From positions 69,414 to 126,418 of the forward strand of contig KI547166.1 in NCBI GenBank assembly GCA_000497835.1: DNA of 57,005 nucleotides, in the 5' to 3' direction. This document shows positions 8,500 to 16,489 of this stretch, piece after piece. Made by a program: the position numbers and the translations under genes. The notes under the pieces were generated by a model. It did no database searches, was not told where the DNA came from, and saw only the letters and a list, made by a program, of their open reading frames with translations. The DNA is from a gamma proteobacterium L18. Lineage in GTDB: Bacteria > Pseudomonadota > Gammaproteobacteria > Pseudomonadales > Pseudomonadaceae. Each line of letters starts with the position of its first letter. Position 1 is the first letter of the stretch.

Positions 8500-9006
8500 A
8501 TGAACGACTTCGATGAACAACTGCGTCCCCTGCTGCCGCGCCTGCGACGCTTCGCGCTGTCGCTGACGCGCGACCCCAGCAGCGCCGACGACCTGGTGCA
8601 AAGCTGCCTGGAGAAAGCCTTGAGCCGACGAGGCGACAAGCATGCCGAGGGCGAACTGCGCGCCTGGCTGTTCCAGATCCTGTACCGCCAGTTTGTCGAC
8701 AACCACCGGCGCAGCCGCCGCTATGCACGGCTGCTGGAGTTTTTCACCGGGCGTGAAGAGCATCAGCCGTCGGTGGAGCGCACGGTCATGGCCCAGTCAG
8801 CCTTGCAAGGCTTTGATCGCCTGACGGACGAGCAACGCGCACTGCTGCACGCCGTGGCGGTCGAAGGCCTGAGCTACAAGGACGCGGCCACCGTGCTGCA
8901 AGTGCCCGTCGGCACGGTCATGTCGCGCCTGTCCCGTGCGCGCCAGGCCTTGCGCCTGCTCACCGAAGGCGAGATCCATCGCCCTGCCCTGCGGATATTG
9001 AAATGA
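8500..9006 (+). CDS. ECF-family RNA polymerase sigma factor
   Basis: A 168-residue alternative sigma factor. Region 2 spans about residues 5-70 (LRRFALSLTRDPSSADDLVQ) and region 4 about 110-160 (GLSYKDAATVLQVPVGTVMS). Its gene overlaps the following membrane anti-sigma gene by 4 bp. With the divergent peroxidase/b561 operon this looks like a stress-response unit, probably for oxidative or envelope stress. The start codon lies only 33 bp from the MITE, so its promoter must be in or beyond that element. Shine-Dalgarno is weak (caggcc). The signal and regulon cannot be read from the sequence. Confidence 0.92.
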   Translation: MNDFDEQLRPLLPRLRRFALSLTRDPSSADDLVQSCLEKALSRRGDKHAEGELRAWLFQILYRQFVDNHRRSRRYARLLEFFTGREEHQPSVERTVMAQSALQGFDRLTDEQRALLHAVAVEGLSYKDAATVLQVPVGTVMSRLSRARQALRLLTEGEIHRPALRILK

Positions 9007-9734
9007 TCACTCTGCCCCCCACCGAACACGACCTGCATGCCTACGTGGACCTGCGCCTGGACCCCGCCGACCGCCAACGCCTGGAAACCTGGCTGGCCAG
9101 CCACCCGGAGGTGGCGCGCGAGGTCAAGGGCTGGCAGCACGACGCGCGCCTGCTGCGCTCGGTACTGGGCAGCGCACCGCTGGCCGACAACCCGGCGCTG
9201 GACCCGACCAACCTGCGCCAACGCCGTCGCCATCGCTACCAGCAACACTTCGCCCGCGCCGCCGTGCTGGTGCTGGCCGTGGGCCTGGGTGGCCTGGGCG
9301 GCTGGCAAGCCCATCAGGCCCGCCACCCGGCCGTCGCCCCCATGAGCGATGCCCTGCAGGCCTACCGCCTGTTTGCTGAAAAAGATGTGATGCCGGCCGA
9401 CTTCAAGGTCAGCGACGCCGATACCCTGCAGCCGTGGCTGGACCGCTACTTCAGCAACGCCAAGCGCCTACCTGACCTCAGCGGCGCAGGTTTCAAGGCC
9501 GTGGGCGCCCGCCTGCTGAGCACCGACCAGGGGCCGGCGGCCATGGTGCTGTACCAGGATGCTTCGGGCGCCAAGGTTACCTTCTACATCCGCCCACCGG
9601 GGCCCAACAACAACCTGCTGCCGCGCGGTACGCGGCGTGAAGGGCAGCTGCAGGCCGATTACTGGTCGGGGCCGGGGTACAACTACGCCATGGTGTCGCC
9701 CGTCAGCATCGCACCGAAAATGCAGAATCTGTAG
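9003..9734 (+). CDS. Transmembrane anti-sigma factor (RsiW/ChrR-like organisation)
   Basis: A 243-residue protein with a cytoplasmic N-terminus (about 1-78; HDLHAYVDLRLDPADRQRLE), one transmembrane helix at about 80-98 (AAVLVLAVGLGGLGGW) and a periplasmic domain of about 145 residues. The start overlaps the sigma-factor stop, so the two are coupled. The N-terminal segment matches the sigma-binding part of putative transmembrane transcriptional regulators that keep ECF factors inactive at the membrane. A classic zinc-binding HxxxCxxC motif is absent. The signal that releases the sigma factor is unknown. Confidence 0.85.
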   Translation: MITLPPTEHDLHAYVDLRLDPADRQRLETWLASHPEVAREVKGWQHDARLLRSVLGSAPLADNPALDPTNLRQRRRHRYQQHFARAAVLVLAVGLGGLGGWQAHQARHPAVAPMSDALQAYRLFAEKDVMPADFKVSDADTLQPWLDRYFSNAKRLPDLSGAGFKAVGARLLSTDQGPAAMVLYQDASGAKVTFYIRPPGPNNNLLPRGTRREGQLQADYWSGPGYNYAMVSPVSIAPKMQNL

Positions 9735-9750
9735 CCGCTGCCGCCAGGCT
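9731..9750. repeat. 20-bp direct repeat, left copy
   Basis: gtagccgctgccgccaggct is identical to 10612-10631. Together they bracket the orphan toxin-like gene. The unit is also half of a palindrome family (family F) whose complete copies are at 19329-19421 and 54509-54599. The left copy contains the stop codon of the anti-sigma gene. Confidence 0.9.
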
Positions 9751-9986
9751 ACAGTTGGAAACGGTTACGTGATTGACTCTGAGATCATGTGGGTTGAAAA
9801 TACGAGTTGAGGACTGCAATTGCGCATCTCTGGGCATGGGTTCCAGTAACGCCCCCCCGGAATTTTGGCAGCAGAGATACTGGCACTCTCTGAAGTAGTG
9901 ACGATGAGTCTTCTCATCGGATCCTGACCCCACGGTCGATTACGACCAGGAGCTAAAGAATCGCTGCGACTACTCCTCTCAAATTC

Positions 9987-10013
9987 AAAAGCGTCCCTCG
10001 GGACGCTTTTTTT
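9987..10013 (+). terminator. Short perfect hairpin with T-run, probably bidirectional
   Basis: Stem aaaagcgtccc / gggacgctttt (9987-9997, 10000-10010) has a two-base loop and a T-run to 10013. On the minus strand it begins directly after the TAA stop of the toxin-like gene, with a weaker T-rich tail. The stretch 9751-9986 between the direct repeat and this hairpin holds no gene I can support; it may contain remnants of a plus-strand gene that this terminator once served. Confidence 0.8.
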
Positions 10014-10566
10014 ATGCCTGACCGGATGCCCTCGATATCCGGCCAACCAAAGTGCCGTCCAATCGCCGCTTCGGATACCAGGTAACCACGTAATAGCCAA
10101 ACCCTCGCCGCTCATGTCGAGGCTCCAATACCAGGGAGCCCGCTGGCGTTTTCATGACCGCCAACCGATGGTTGCCTCTCATCTCTCGAAACTCACAGAA
10201 CAGGGGTGCCCCCACCACGATCATCCGAGAAACATGCGCGGCAACGCCGTCAATGCTGGTGCATCCGTACCGTTTGAGGTCCGAGCAATGAGCCTCCCAG
10301 ATGTGTCGCACACCATAGCCGCGGTTTTCTGCCCGGTGCACACCCACACGTAGATAAATTTCCCCACCAGGCAACGCGAAACTCGGCATGTCTGGCACCG
10401 TTCCGAAACTCAGCATTCCAGCAGGGTGAGGGACCAACACATTTTCTTTGAGGGTTAACAGTTCAGACAAATGAAGGCCCATCGACAGGGGGGTAAAACC
10501 CTTTTTAGAGGCGTCTGATTGTGTCACGCCTAAAAGCGGAACAGCCCATTCACCCAGTTCCAACAC
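10012..10566 (-). CDS. Orphan protein resembling phage/polymorphic-toxin BECR-fold nuclease domains
   Basis: A 184-residue protein that I do not recognise with certainty. Its C-terminal half follows the pattern of the PBECR (phage Barnase-EndoU-ColicinE5/D-RelE-like) nuclease family. IYLRVGVHR near residue 69 is followed by GYGVRHIWEAH near 82, then a helix-strand region, and it ends with GFGYYVVTWYP near 160. The H-(7)-H spacing and the late YVVTWYP strand are the family signature as I remember it. No signal peptide or membrane segment is visible. The start is uncertain: a GTG at 10566 with a weak Shine-Dalgarno, just downstream of an in-frame stop, so it may be a detached C-terminal toxin domain. 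No immunity gene is adjacent. It is less GC-rich than its neighbours and is flanked by 20-bp direct repeats. Confidence 0.45.
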   Translation of the reverse strand: MLELGEWAVPLLGVTQSDASKKGFTPLSMGLHLSELLTLKENVLVPHPAGMLSFGTVPDMPSFALPGGEIYLRVGVHRAENRGYGVRHIWEAHCSDLKRYGCTSIDGVAAHVSRMIVVGAPLFCEFREMRGNHRLAVMKTPAGSLVLEPRHERRGFGYYVVTWYPKRRLDGTLVGRISRASGQA

Positions 10567-10611
10567 CCTGTTTTTGATGGTAATTATGTAAGCCTATTTG
10601 TCGAATAATAC

Positions 10612-10644
10612 GTAGCCGCTGCCGCCAGGCTCTGTATGAAATGT
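10612..10644. repeat. 20-bp direct repeat (right copy) fused to a single MITE end
   Basis: 10612-10631 is the exact second copy of gtagccgctgccgccaggct. It runs directly into aggctctgtatgaaatgt (10627-10644), which matches the terminus of the MITE at 8306-8466. The partner end is missing. Confidence 0.8.
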
Positions 10645-10665
10645 GTGGAGCATGCGTGGAATACC

Positions 10666-10729
10666 GTGGGAGCTGGCTTGCCAGCGAGCTGTTGAGGCCT
10701 GAAAAGCTCGCTGGCAAGCCAGCTCCCAC
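10666..10729. repeat. Long hairpin downstream of the pilus operon
   Basis: Arms gtgggagctggcttgccagc and gctggcaagccagctcccac are perfectly complementary for about 26 bp around a short centre. It lies 37 bp past the stop of the tip-adhesin gene and may define the 3' end of the pilus mRNA. Confidence 0.85.
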
Positions 10730-10766
10730 ACCAAAACCCGCCGTCACATGCTTTTTCCTACGGCCC

Positions 10767-11735
10767 CTAGAACGCCACATCCACCGTCACGTTGTCCACG
10801 TACGCCCCCACCGGCGGCGTGACCTGGTCGGTGTACACCTTGCCATTGAAATTGAACACCTGGCTCCCCGTGCCCGTGCCGTTGCCAGGATTCACTTCGG
10901 CGTCACTGCTGCTGCGCCGCGACGATCCGGTGCTGCCCCACCGCACGCTGCCGGCGCTCTTGAACAGGTCGTAGGCCAGGTAATTAGTGCCGGACAGCAT
11001 GCGCCGCCGCCCACCGGCGCTGATCGGTTGGCCGCCATCGCTCAGGCCCACGGTATAGGCACTGCCCAGGGTGCAGGACACACTAATGGTGCTGTTGACC
11101 GTGCCAAAGCCGATCACCAGCGGCGCGCTGCCAAAGTTAATGCTGGGGGCGGTGATCTGGCAGTCATTGGTGACTTGCAGGTTGACCACCATGTTCATCG
11201 AGCCGGAACCAATGTCGCGCCCCAGGCAGATGGCGCCAACACCTATGCCCGAGCAGTAGTTCCAGCTCCAGGCCAGGGTCAGCGTCTCGGTGTAGAGGCC
11301 GGCGGGCACGTTGCTGCCGACGATGGTCTGCAAGTACAGCGGGACGGATTTGGGCGCGGAGCCGGCCAGCAGGCCCAACAGGTCAATCAGCGAATTGCGG
11401 GCGAAATCGAATTGGGCGCCACGGGCGATCGGGTAGGCGGTGCTGTTGTTGGCGTACAAGGTGTAGCCGATCACCGGCCCGCTGCCGCCTACCTGCAAGC
11501 CGGTTTGATTGGAGCTGACGGTGAGGTAGAAGTGATCGCCACTGCCCAGCAACGTCAGCAGCGACCCCGTGCAGGTCAAGGCCGCATTGCTGGTGGACGT
11601 CGATTGCACCGTGGTGCGCACCAGCACCGAACTGACCTGGCCGAAAGTGGGCGCCACGGGGGTAGTCACCGTGCACGCCGCGTTGGCGCCCCCGGCGCAC
11701 GCCAACGCCAGCACACCGGCCAGGCAGGCTTTCAT
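10767..11735 (-). CDS. Csu-type pilus tip adhesin with two spore-coat-U domains
   Basis: The predicted tip subunit of an archaic chaperone-usher pilus, corresponding to CsuE of Acinetobacter. The 322-residue protein starts with a signal peptide (MKACLAGVLALACAGGANA) and has two spore-coat-U/pilin-like domains. The first spans about residues 20-175 and the second about 180-322, beginning with CQITAPSINFGSAPLV. The final strand TVDVAF fits donor-strand-dependent subunits. Its ATG (11735) overlaps the usher stop by 4 bp; an in-frame ATG two codons upstream is the alternative. In CsuE hydrophobic loops of the tip domain bind abiotic surfaces; that role here is by family inference. Confidence 0.88.
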   Translation of the reverse strand: MKACLAGVLALACAGGANAACTVTTPVAPTFGQVSSVLVRTTVQSTSTSNAALTCTGSLLTLLGSGDHFYLTVSSNQTGLQVGGSGPVIGYTLYANNSTAYPIARGAQFDFARNSLIDLLGLLAGSAPKSVPLYLQTIVGSNVPAGLYTETLTLAWSWNYCSGIGVGAICLGRDIGSGSMNMVVNLQVTNDCQITAPSINFGSAPLVIGFGTVNSTISVSCTLGSAYTVGLSDGGQPISAGGRRRMLSGTNYLAYDLFKSAGSVRWGSTGSSRRSSSDAEVNPGNGTGTGSQVFNFNGKVYTDQVTPPVGAYVDNVTVDVAF

Positions 11736-14035
11736 TGGCATACCAGCGGCCCCAGCAAGGGCACATCGCCCTGCCGGTTGACGTCCAGATCGAACTGCAC
11801 CTGGCACTGGCCGCCATCCGCCAGGCTGACCGTCAGCCGGTTGTGTGCCTGCAAGTTCTCCAGATAGACCAATCCATCCCAGCCCACCACCGTGCGGCTG
11901 CCGCTGTGCTCATCGACCACGGTGCTGCCCAGCGCCAGGTGCTGTTGCCGGGCATCGACCAGCACCAGGCTGGCCGCCACCACGGGCACAAGGGGAAACT
12001 CGACCAGGTACCCACTGCCACGGCGCACCGCCACGCGCTGCTCCACCGACGCGCTACGCACGTTGGCCGGCAAGTTCAGCGGGTCGATTTCGTATTTGCC
12101 GCGGTAATAGCCGCTGGTCCAGGGCACCAGCAGATGACCGCCACTGTCGGTGTCGCCCACGCGCTGATTTTCATAGCGCACCGGCACGCCGCCAAAGCCA
12201 TCGGTGCTCACCAGCACGAACGCGTCGTCGATGCGGTTGGCCGCAAACACCCCGCCATCCATCCACACCAGCGACCCGCTAGCGTCCGCCCACCGTGTGG
12301 TCTGCTCACGGGTGCCATAGGCGCCCGCCTGCAGTTGCACCGATTGCAGGCGCCAGGTCAGGTCGGCCTGACGGTAGGTCTGCTGATCGCCCCTGGAATA
12401 CCCCAGGTTGTAGCCCAGCCCGCCTTCGGTCGGTACGGCGTGGCTGTAGTTGACCCGCTGCTGGGTCTGGCCCTGCTGGTTACGCTCCATCCCCAGGCTG
12501 AGGTTGCCACGCAGGTCGATGGGGATAACCACCTGGGCCTGCACCGCCCAGTTGCTGGCGCCAATCTCGTGGTTAGCCGACAGGTAGACACTGCTGCTGC
12601 CCCACAGCGACTTGCTCCAGGTCAGGTTGAGCAGGCGGGTGCGTGAATCGTCACCGGCACGCACGTCGAAAAAACCGGCGCCCAGGCTGCCGTAGCGTTC
12701 CAGATTCAGGCTCAGCGTGACCTGCTGGCTACGCTGGCTCATCCGCGTGTAAGGCGCGTCCACCAGGGTCAGGTCGGCATAGTCGTCGCGACGTTGCAGG
12801 CGCTGGTAATTGAAACTCAGGCGCGGGCTGTTGTACTGGTAGCCCAGGCTGTATTGCTGCCCGCCCAGGCCATCGAAGCGGCTCTGGCTGATGGCGCCGT
12901 TGAGCACACCCAGATTGCCCAGGCGCAGATTACCGCCCACGCCGCCCAAGGTCAGGGACTGCGCCGCCTCGGCGTGCGCTTCCAGGGTGAAAACGTCGCT
13001 GAGGCCGTAACGCACACTGCCCGTGGACGCACCCGGCCCGTAGGCGAAATCCTTCAGCCCGTAATCGCGGCGCACACTGCCGGCCGCCACCGAGAAATCC
13101 ATCAGGCCCTTCTGCAACAACGTGCTGGTGACGTAGAACGGCAAGGTGGTGGAGACCTGCCGTCCCAGCGCGTCAGTCGTCACCACCACGGCTTCGCCAG
13201 CACCGTTGATGTAGGGAATATTGGTCAGGGTGTAAGGGCCCGGCTGCACGTCGGCGCTGGTGCTTTTGTAGCCGTTGATGAACAGGTCCACCGAAGACGG
13301 CACCGCCGCCTCCCCGGCAAACGCCGGCAGCGGGTAGGTGACCAAGTCCGGACGTACCGAGAAATCACGCGACAGCTGTATCCCACCCAGGCGCACGGAG
13401 TTGCTCCATGGCAACGAACCGCTGACCAGGTCGCCGGCCTCCACGGTCAGCAGGCGCTCGTCATCGCTGTAGCGCCATGTCGTGTCGTAACGGCGGAAGC
13501 GGCTGGTATTGGCGTAGGCATCACCCGACAGGCTTTCCCGGAACTGGCCGGTGCTCGACAGCGTGCCCCAGGTATCGAACACCCGCAGCTCGTTGTAGGC
13601 GGCCAGGTAGCGGCCCTGTTGATCGGTGTCGTTGAGGTACAGGTCATAGTTGAACAGGGCGCCAAAACTGCTCATGGCCTGGGTGCGCGGGTAGGCCTGG
13701 GTACTGCCGATGCGGTGCGCCGGCAGCCAGTCGGGCGGCACGTCCAGCAACAGGCGCTGGGCCTGGCTGTCGTAGTCGCTGTGCAGGCCCGGCACCTGCT
13801 CCAGCGCCACCTCCGGCCCCAGGGGGCCGGGCAGTTTCAAGCCGGCTGCCTGCAAGTCGGCCAGGGGCAGGTACAACTGCCCGGCGCGCTGCTGCACCTG
13901 CACCACACGGCCGGTGCTCATGCGGTTGACCACCAGCTCAAGATACAAGGCTGCATCAGGCACGGCCTCCAAGCCGCTGGGCGGCGGCGGTAATTCCCCA
14001 GCAAGGCAGGCGAAGGGATAAAGCAGCCAGCCCAA
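11732..14035 (-). CDS. Csu-type outer-membrane usher
   Basis: The outer-membrane pore and assembly platform for the pilus (CsuD-like). The protein has at least 767 residues, with an N-terminal domain, a large beta-barrel rich in alternating polar/hydrophobic strands, a plug-like middle (VDLFINGYKSTSADVQPGPY near residue 255) and C-terminal domains. The start is uncertain. The frame opens after a stop at about 14105, the first standard start is TTG (14035) inside the hydrophobic signal region, and a GGAGG (14093-14097 on the complement) precedes ATC (14086) and ATT (14080) codons. Using one of those would add a charged n-region and complete the signal peptide. It lies downstream of the chaperone and overlaps the tip gene by 4 bp. 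Confidence 0.9.
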   Translation of the reverse strand: MGWLLYPFACLAGELPPPPSGLEAVPDAALYLELVVNRMSTGRVVQVQQRAGQLYLPLADLQAAGLKLPGPLGPEVALEQVPGLHSDYDSQAQRLLLDVPPDWLPAHRIGSTQAYPRTQAMSSFGALFNYDLYLNDTDQQGRYLAAYNELRVFDTWGTLSSTGQFRESLSGDAYANTSRFRRYDTTWRYSDDERLLTVEAGDLVSGSLPWSNSVRLGGIQLSRDFSVRPDLVTYPLPAFAGEAAVPSSVDLFINGYKSTSADVQPGPYTLTNIPYINGAGEAVVVTTDALGRQVSTTLPFYVTSTLLQKGLMDFSVAAGSVRRDYGLKDFAYGPGASTGSVRYGLSDVFTLEAHAEAAQSLTLGGVGGNLRLGNLGVLNGAISQSRFDGLGGQQYSLGYQYNSPRLSFNYQRLQRRDDYADLTLVDAPYTRMSQRSQQVTLSLNLERYGSLGAGFFDVRAGDDSRTRLLNLTWSKSLWGSSSVYLSANHEIGASNWAVQAQVVIPIDLRGNLSLGMERNQQGQTQQRVNYSHAVPTEGGLGYNLGYSRGDQQTYRQADLTWRLQSVQLQAGAYGTREQTTRWADASGSLVWMDGGVFAANRIDDAFVLVSTDGFGGVPVRYENQRVGDTDSGGHLLVPWTSGYYRGKYEIDPLNLPANVRSASVEQRVAVRRGSGYLVEFPLVPVVAASLVLVDARQQHLALGSTVVDEHSGSRTVVGWDGLVYLENLQAHNRLTVSLADGGQCQVQFDLDVNRQGDVPLLGPLVCQ

Positions 14036-14115
14036 ACCCAGCCAGGTGCGTGTCGGGTGCGCTCCTGCGCCAGTCCGAATAAAGATGGACGACCTCCGCT
14101 GTCAAACGCACGCAC

Positions 14116-14880
14116 TCAGTGTGCAGGCGCCAGGCTCTGGGGCTTGTCGCTGCCATTGACCCGGCCCTGCAACACCGACGCCTGGGCAGCCGGTTCCGGC
14201 AACGGCCAGCGCATGCTGGCGCCCGGCAACACATAGCCCAGCAACCCCTCACCCAACGGGCGACTCTGGCTGCCCTGCTGCACCGCCACATCCGTCAGCC
14301 GCGCGTGCACCGGGCCCTGGTTGCGGATCTCGACGAACTGCCGGCCGCCCTCGCTCACCTTGCGCCAGCTCAGCGCCGGGGTGCCCGCGCCCTTGGGGTC
14401 GCGTTCGCGGCTGGGATCGGGCTTGCTCCACAACCCCGCGCCGTAGGCGAACAACGGCACCGAATAGCGCATCTGGAATCGAATGGCCGCAGCCGTCTTG
14501 CCCTGCGCGTCGCCTGGCGGCTGCGCGGCAGGGATTTCGTCGATGATGATGCGGTAGGCCATCTCCTGGCCCGGCGGGATTTCCCGCGTGCGGGTCAGGC
14601 GCACCAGCTGCTTCTGCCCAGGCTCGATGTGCGCCACCGGCGGGCTGCCGATCACGTCGCGCTGGTTCTGGTACTGGTCATCGAAGCCGGTCTGGCTCCA
14701 GCCGAACACGCGAATCTGCAGGTTGGCCGCTTCCGTGCCGCGGTTCTCCAGCCACAGCGCGCTGGCCTGTTGATCGGCCTCCAGCACTGGGTCGATCGGC
14801 CAGATCAACACGGAACTGGCCGCCTGCACCGTCAACGGCAACACCATCGCACACACCGCACTCCCCCACCGACGCCACAT
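14116..14880 (-). CDS. Csu-type periplasmic pilus chaperone
   Basis: A 254-residue PapD-like chaperone (CsuC type) that holds pilin subunits in the periplasm by donor-strand complementation and hands them to the usher. A signal peptide covers about residues 1-20 (WGSAVCAMVLPLTVQAA). The first immunoglobulin-like domain has SSVLIWPIDPVLEA and ENRGTEAANLQIRVFGW, and the subunit-binding strand region reads IRFQMRYSVPLFAYG near 140. The start ATG at 14880 is preceded by ggagtg. The open frame continues upstream into the next gene but in a shadow frame, so it was cut here. About 38 bp separate it from the preceding pilin gene. Confidence 0.92.
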   Translation of the reverse strand: MWRRWGSAVCAMVLPLTVQAASSVLIWPIDPVLEADQQASALWLENRGTEAANLQIRVFGWSQTGFDDQYQNQRDVIGSPPVAHIEPGQKQLVRLTRTREIPPGQEMAYRIIIDEIPAAQPPGDAQGKTAAAIRFQMRYSVPLFAYGAGLWSKPDPSRERDPKGAGTPALSWRKVSEGGRQFVEIRNQGPVHARLTDVAVQQGSQSRPLGEGLLGYVLPGASMRWPLPEPAAQASVLQGRVNGSDKPQSLAPAH

Positions 14881-14918
14881 ACACGCACTCCACAGGCAAA
14901 AATCGACGGCTGCCCCGT

Positions 14919-15410
14919 TTACCAGGACAACTCCACTTGCAAGACATCGCTGTAGCTGCCCGCCGGCACGTTGCCCGGCAGGCTCAACCGGCCGTAGATC
15001 GGCAGGCTGATGTTGGTTGAATTGCTGTAGGCCACGGTCACCGTCTGGCCGATGCCCAGGCTCTGGCTGTAGGCGGCGTCGCGGAACAGCTGGTAGGCCA
15101 CCAGCGAACTGCCGGCCTTGAGGTTGCGCGAGGCGCCGCTGTTCTGGCCGCCGTCCACCTTCATATTCAGGGTGACCCCAGGCGTGCACTGCAAGGTCAC
15201 GCCATTGCCCGGCAGCGCCGCCGACGCCGTGCTGGTCGACAAGGCCGACCAGGTGCCGAAATTCAGGGTGCCGTAGTTGCTGCCCCCGCCCACCACCAGG
15301 CAGCCGCTGCTGACCGTGGCGTTGACCTGGAAAATGCTGGAGGTAGCGGCGTCCAGCGGCCACGGGGCCGCCAGTGCCAGCGCCGCCAGTACTGCCGCTG
15401 CCGTACGCAC
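14919..15410 (-). CDS. Spore-coat-U domain pilin subunit (Csu type), fourth in operon
   Basis: A 163-residue exported subunit. A signal peptide at about residues 1-22 (VLAALALAAPWPLDA) precedes a single spore-coat-U domain. Family features are the early cysteine (VSSGCLVV), the strand NYGTLNFGTWS, a second cysteine (VTLQCTPG), VAYQLFRDA, and the terminal AGSYSDVLQVELSW strand typical for donor-strand exchange. It is 2 bp from the previous pilin gene, so the two are probably co-translated. It is probably an adaptor or minor subunit near the tip, by position relative to csuB; the exact equivalence is inferred. Confidence 0.88.
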   Translation of the reverse strand: MRTAAAVLAALALAAPWPLDAATSSIFQVNATVSSGCLVVGGGSNYGTLNFGTWSALSTSTASAALPGNGVTLQCTPGVTLNMKVDGGQNSGASRNLKAGSSLVAYQLFRDAAYSQSLGIGQTVTVAYSNSTNISLPIYGRLSLPGNVPAGSYSDVLQVELSW

Positions 15411-15412
15411 GG

Positions 15413-15961
15413 CTAGAACGTCAGTTCGACGGCAACCGTATCCGTGTAGGTGCCCGCCGGCAGGCCCGCCACCCCGATCGCCCGGCCATACAGGTTGACC
15501 GTCTGCGCCACGCCGGTGCTGGTGGCCAGGCTGATGGTGCCGTCGATGGCCAGCAGGTTGGCGAAGCCGGTATCGGTGAAGAAGTCATAGGGCACGAAAT
15601 GCCCGGCGCCATCGGCCAATGCACGCGCGCCACCGGTGGCCTGCCCGTCATGACTGCCGGCGCGCACCTTGACCACGGGCACCGTGCCTGCCGAGCAGAG
15701 GATCGACATGGCGCCACCGCCGCCCCCCAGCACCTGGCTGCTGGCCTGGGTGAACAGGCTGCTGGTGGTGCCGAAGTTCAGGCTACCGAAGTTGATATTG
15801 GTGCTGCCGGCCACGCCGTTGACCAGGCAACTGCTGGTCAGCACCAGGCTGGCGGTGACCTGGCCGGTGACGGTGGTGGCCGCCTGGGCCGCCGGGGTCA
15901 GCGCCGCCAGCAAGGCCAGGGCGGGCAACATGAGGGCGGTACGTGATGCCTGTGCGTGCAT
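15413..15961 (-). CDS. Spore-coat-U domain pilin subunit (Csu type), third in operon
   Basis: A 182-residue exported subunit. The signal peptide ends at about residue 27 (LLAALTPAAQA), followed by one spore-coat-U domain with conserved cysteines (LTSSCLVNG and MSILCSAG), FGSLNFGTTSSLF, VPYDFFTD and the final strand AGTYTDTVAVELTF. It is slightly longer than its sisters because of a glycine-rich turn near residue 75. Spacing to the next gene is 2 bp and to the previous one 15 bp. It is presumed to be a minor or adaptor subunit. Confidence 0.88.
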   Translation of the reverse strand: MHAQASRTALMLPALALLAALTPAAQAATTVTGQVTASLVLTSSCLVNGVAGSTNINFGSLNFGTTSSLFTQASSQVLGGGGGAMSILCSAGTVPVVKVRAGSHDGQATGGARALADGAGHFVPYDFFTDTGFANLLAIDGTISLATSTGVAQTVNLYGRAIGVAGLPAGTYTDTVAVELTF

Positions 15962-15976
15962 GATTCACTCCTTGTG

Positions 15977-16489
15977 TTACCAGTCCAAAGTCACTCGCAG
16001 GGTGTCGCTGTAGGTGCCGGCCGGCAGTGCGCTGGTGTTGGCTACCACGGCGCCGAAGATTGGGATGGGAATTTGCCCGCCACTGCTGACGGCGAAGGTT
16101 TTCTGCTCGCCGATGCTGTAGCGCTCGGTGCCTGCGGCGTTCTGATACAGCTGATAGGGGATGGTGCGGTTGCCGTTGCTCAAACGCCGCGTGGTGCCGT
16201 CGCCGTTGGCGCCGCCATCGATGGTCACGCTGAAGCCGGTTACCGACGGGTTGCAGGCCACCTGCAGCGCGTTGCTGCCGTTGCTGACGCTGGCGCCAAT
16301 GGGGGCAGTCCAGGTGGGCCCCTGGTCGCCGAAATCCAGGGTGCCGATCTGCCCGCTGCTCAAGGTGCTGCCGGCGCTGTTAACCTGGCAGCCCGCGGTG
16401 ATCACCAGGCTGGCCTGAATCTGACCGGTCATGGCCGCCATCGCGTCGTCCATCCACAGGGCGGCGAGCAGAATCCACGGCCACTTCAC
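15977..16489 (-). CDS. Spore-coat-U domain pilin subunit (Csu type), second in operon
   Basis: A 170-residue exported subunit with a short signal peptide (about residues 1-19, WPWILLAALWMDDAMA). The spore-coat-U domain carries ITAGCQVN, LDFGDQGPTW, LQVACNPS, IPYQLYQNAAG and the terminal strand AGTYSDTLRVTLDW. Its start overlaps the stop of the first pilin gene by 4 bp. It corresponds in position to csuA. Confidence 0.88.
   Translation of the reverse strand: MKWPWILLAALWMDDAMAAMTGQIQASLVITAGCQVNSAGSTLSSGQIGTLDFGDQGPTWTAPIGASVSNGSNALQVACNPSVTGFSVTIDGGANGDGTTRRLSNGNRTIPYQLYQNAAGTERYSIGEQKTFAVSSGGQIPIPIFGAVVANTSALPAGTYSDTLRVTLDW

Noticed and set aside
9751..9986. Short frames before the hairpin at 9987, considered as a small gene or immunity gene
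   Set aside because: No start codon with a ribosome site and no coherent coding signal; at best it is a remnant.
10641..11867. Long plus-strand frame opposite the tip adhesin (similar ones at 11735-12646 and 12794-13993)
   Set aside because: These are antisense shadows of the minus-strand pilus genes with no recognisable motif.
14881..15363. Upstream extension of the pilus chaperone frame
   Set aside because: It runs through the preceding pilin gene in another frame and lacks family similarity; a normal signal peptide starts at 14880.
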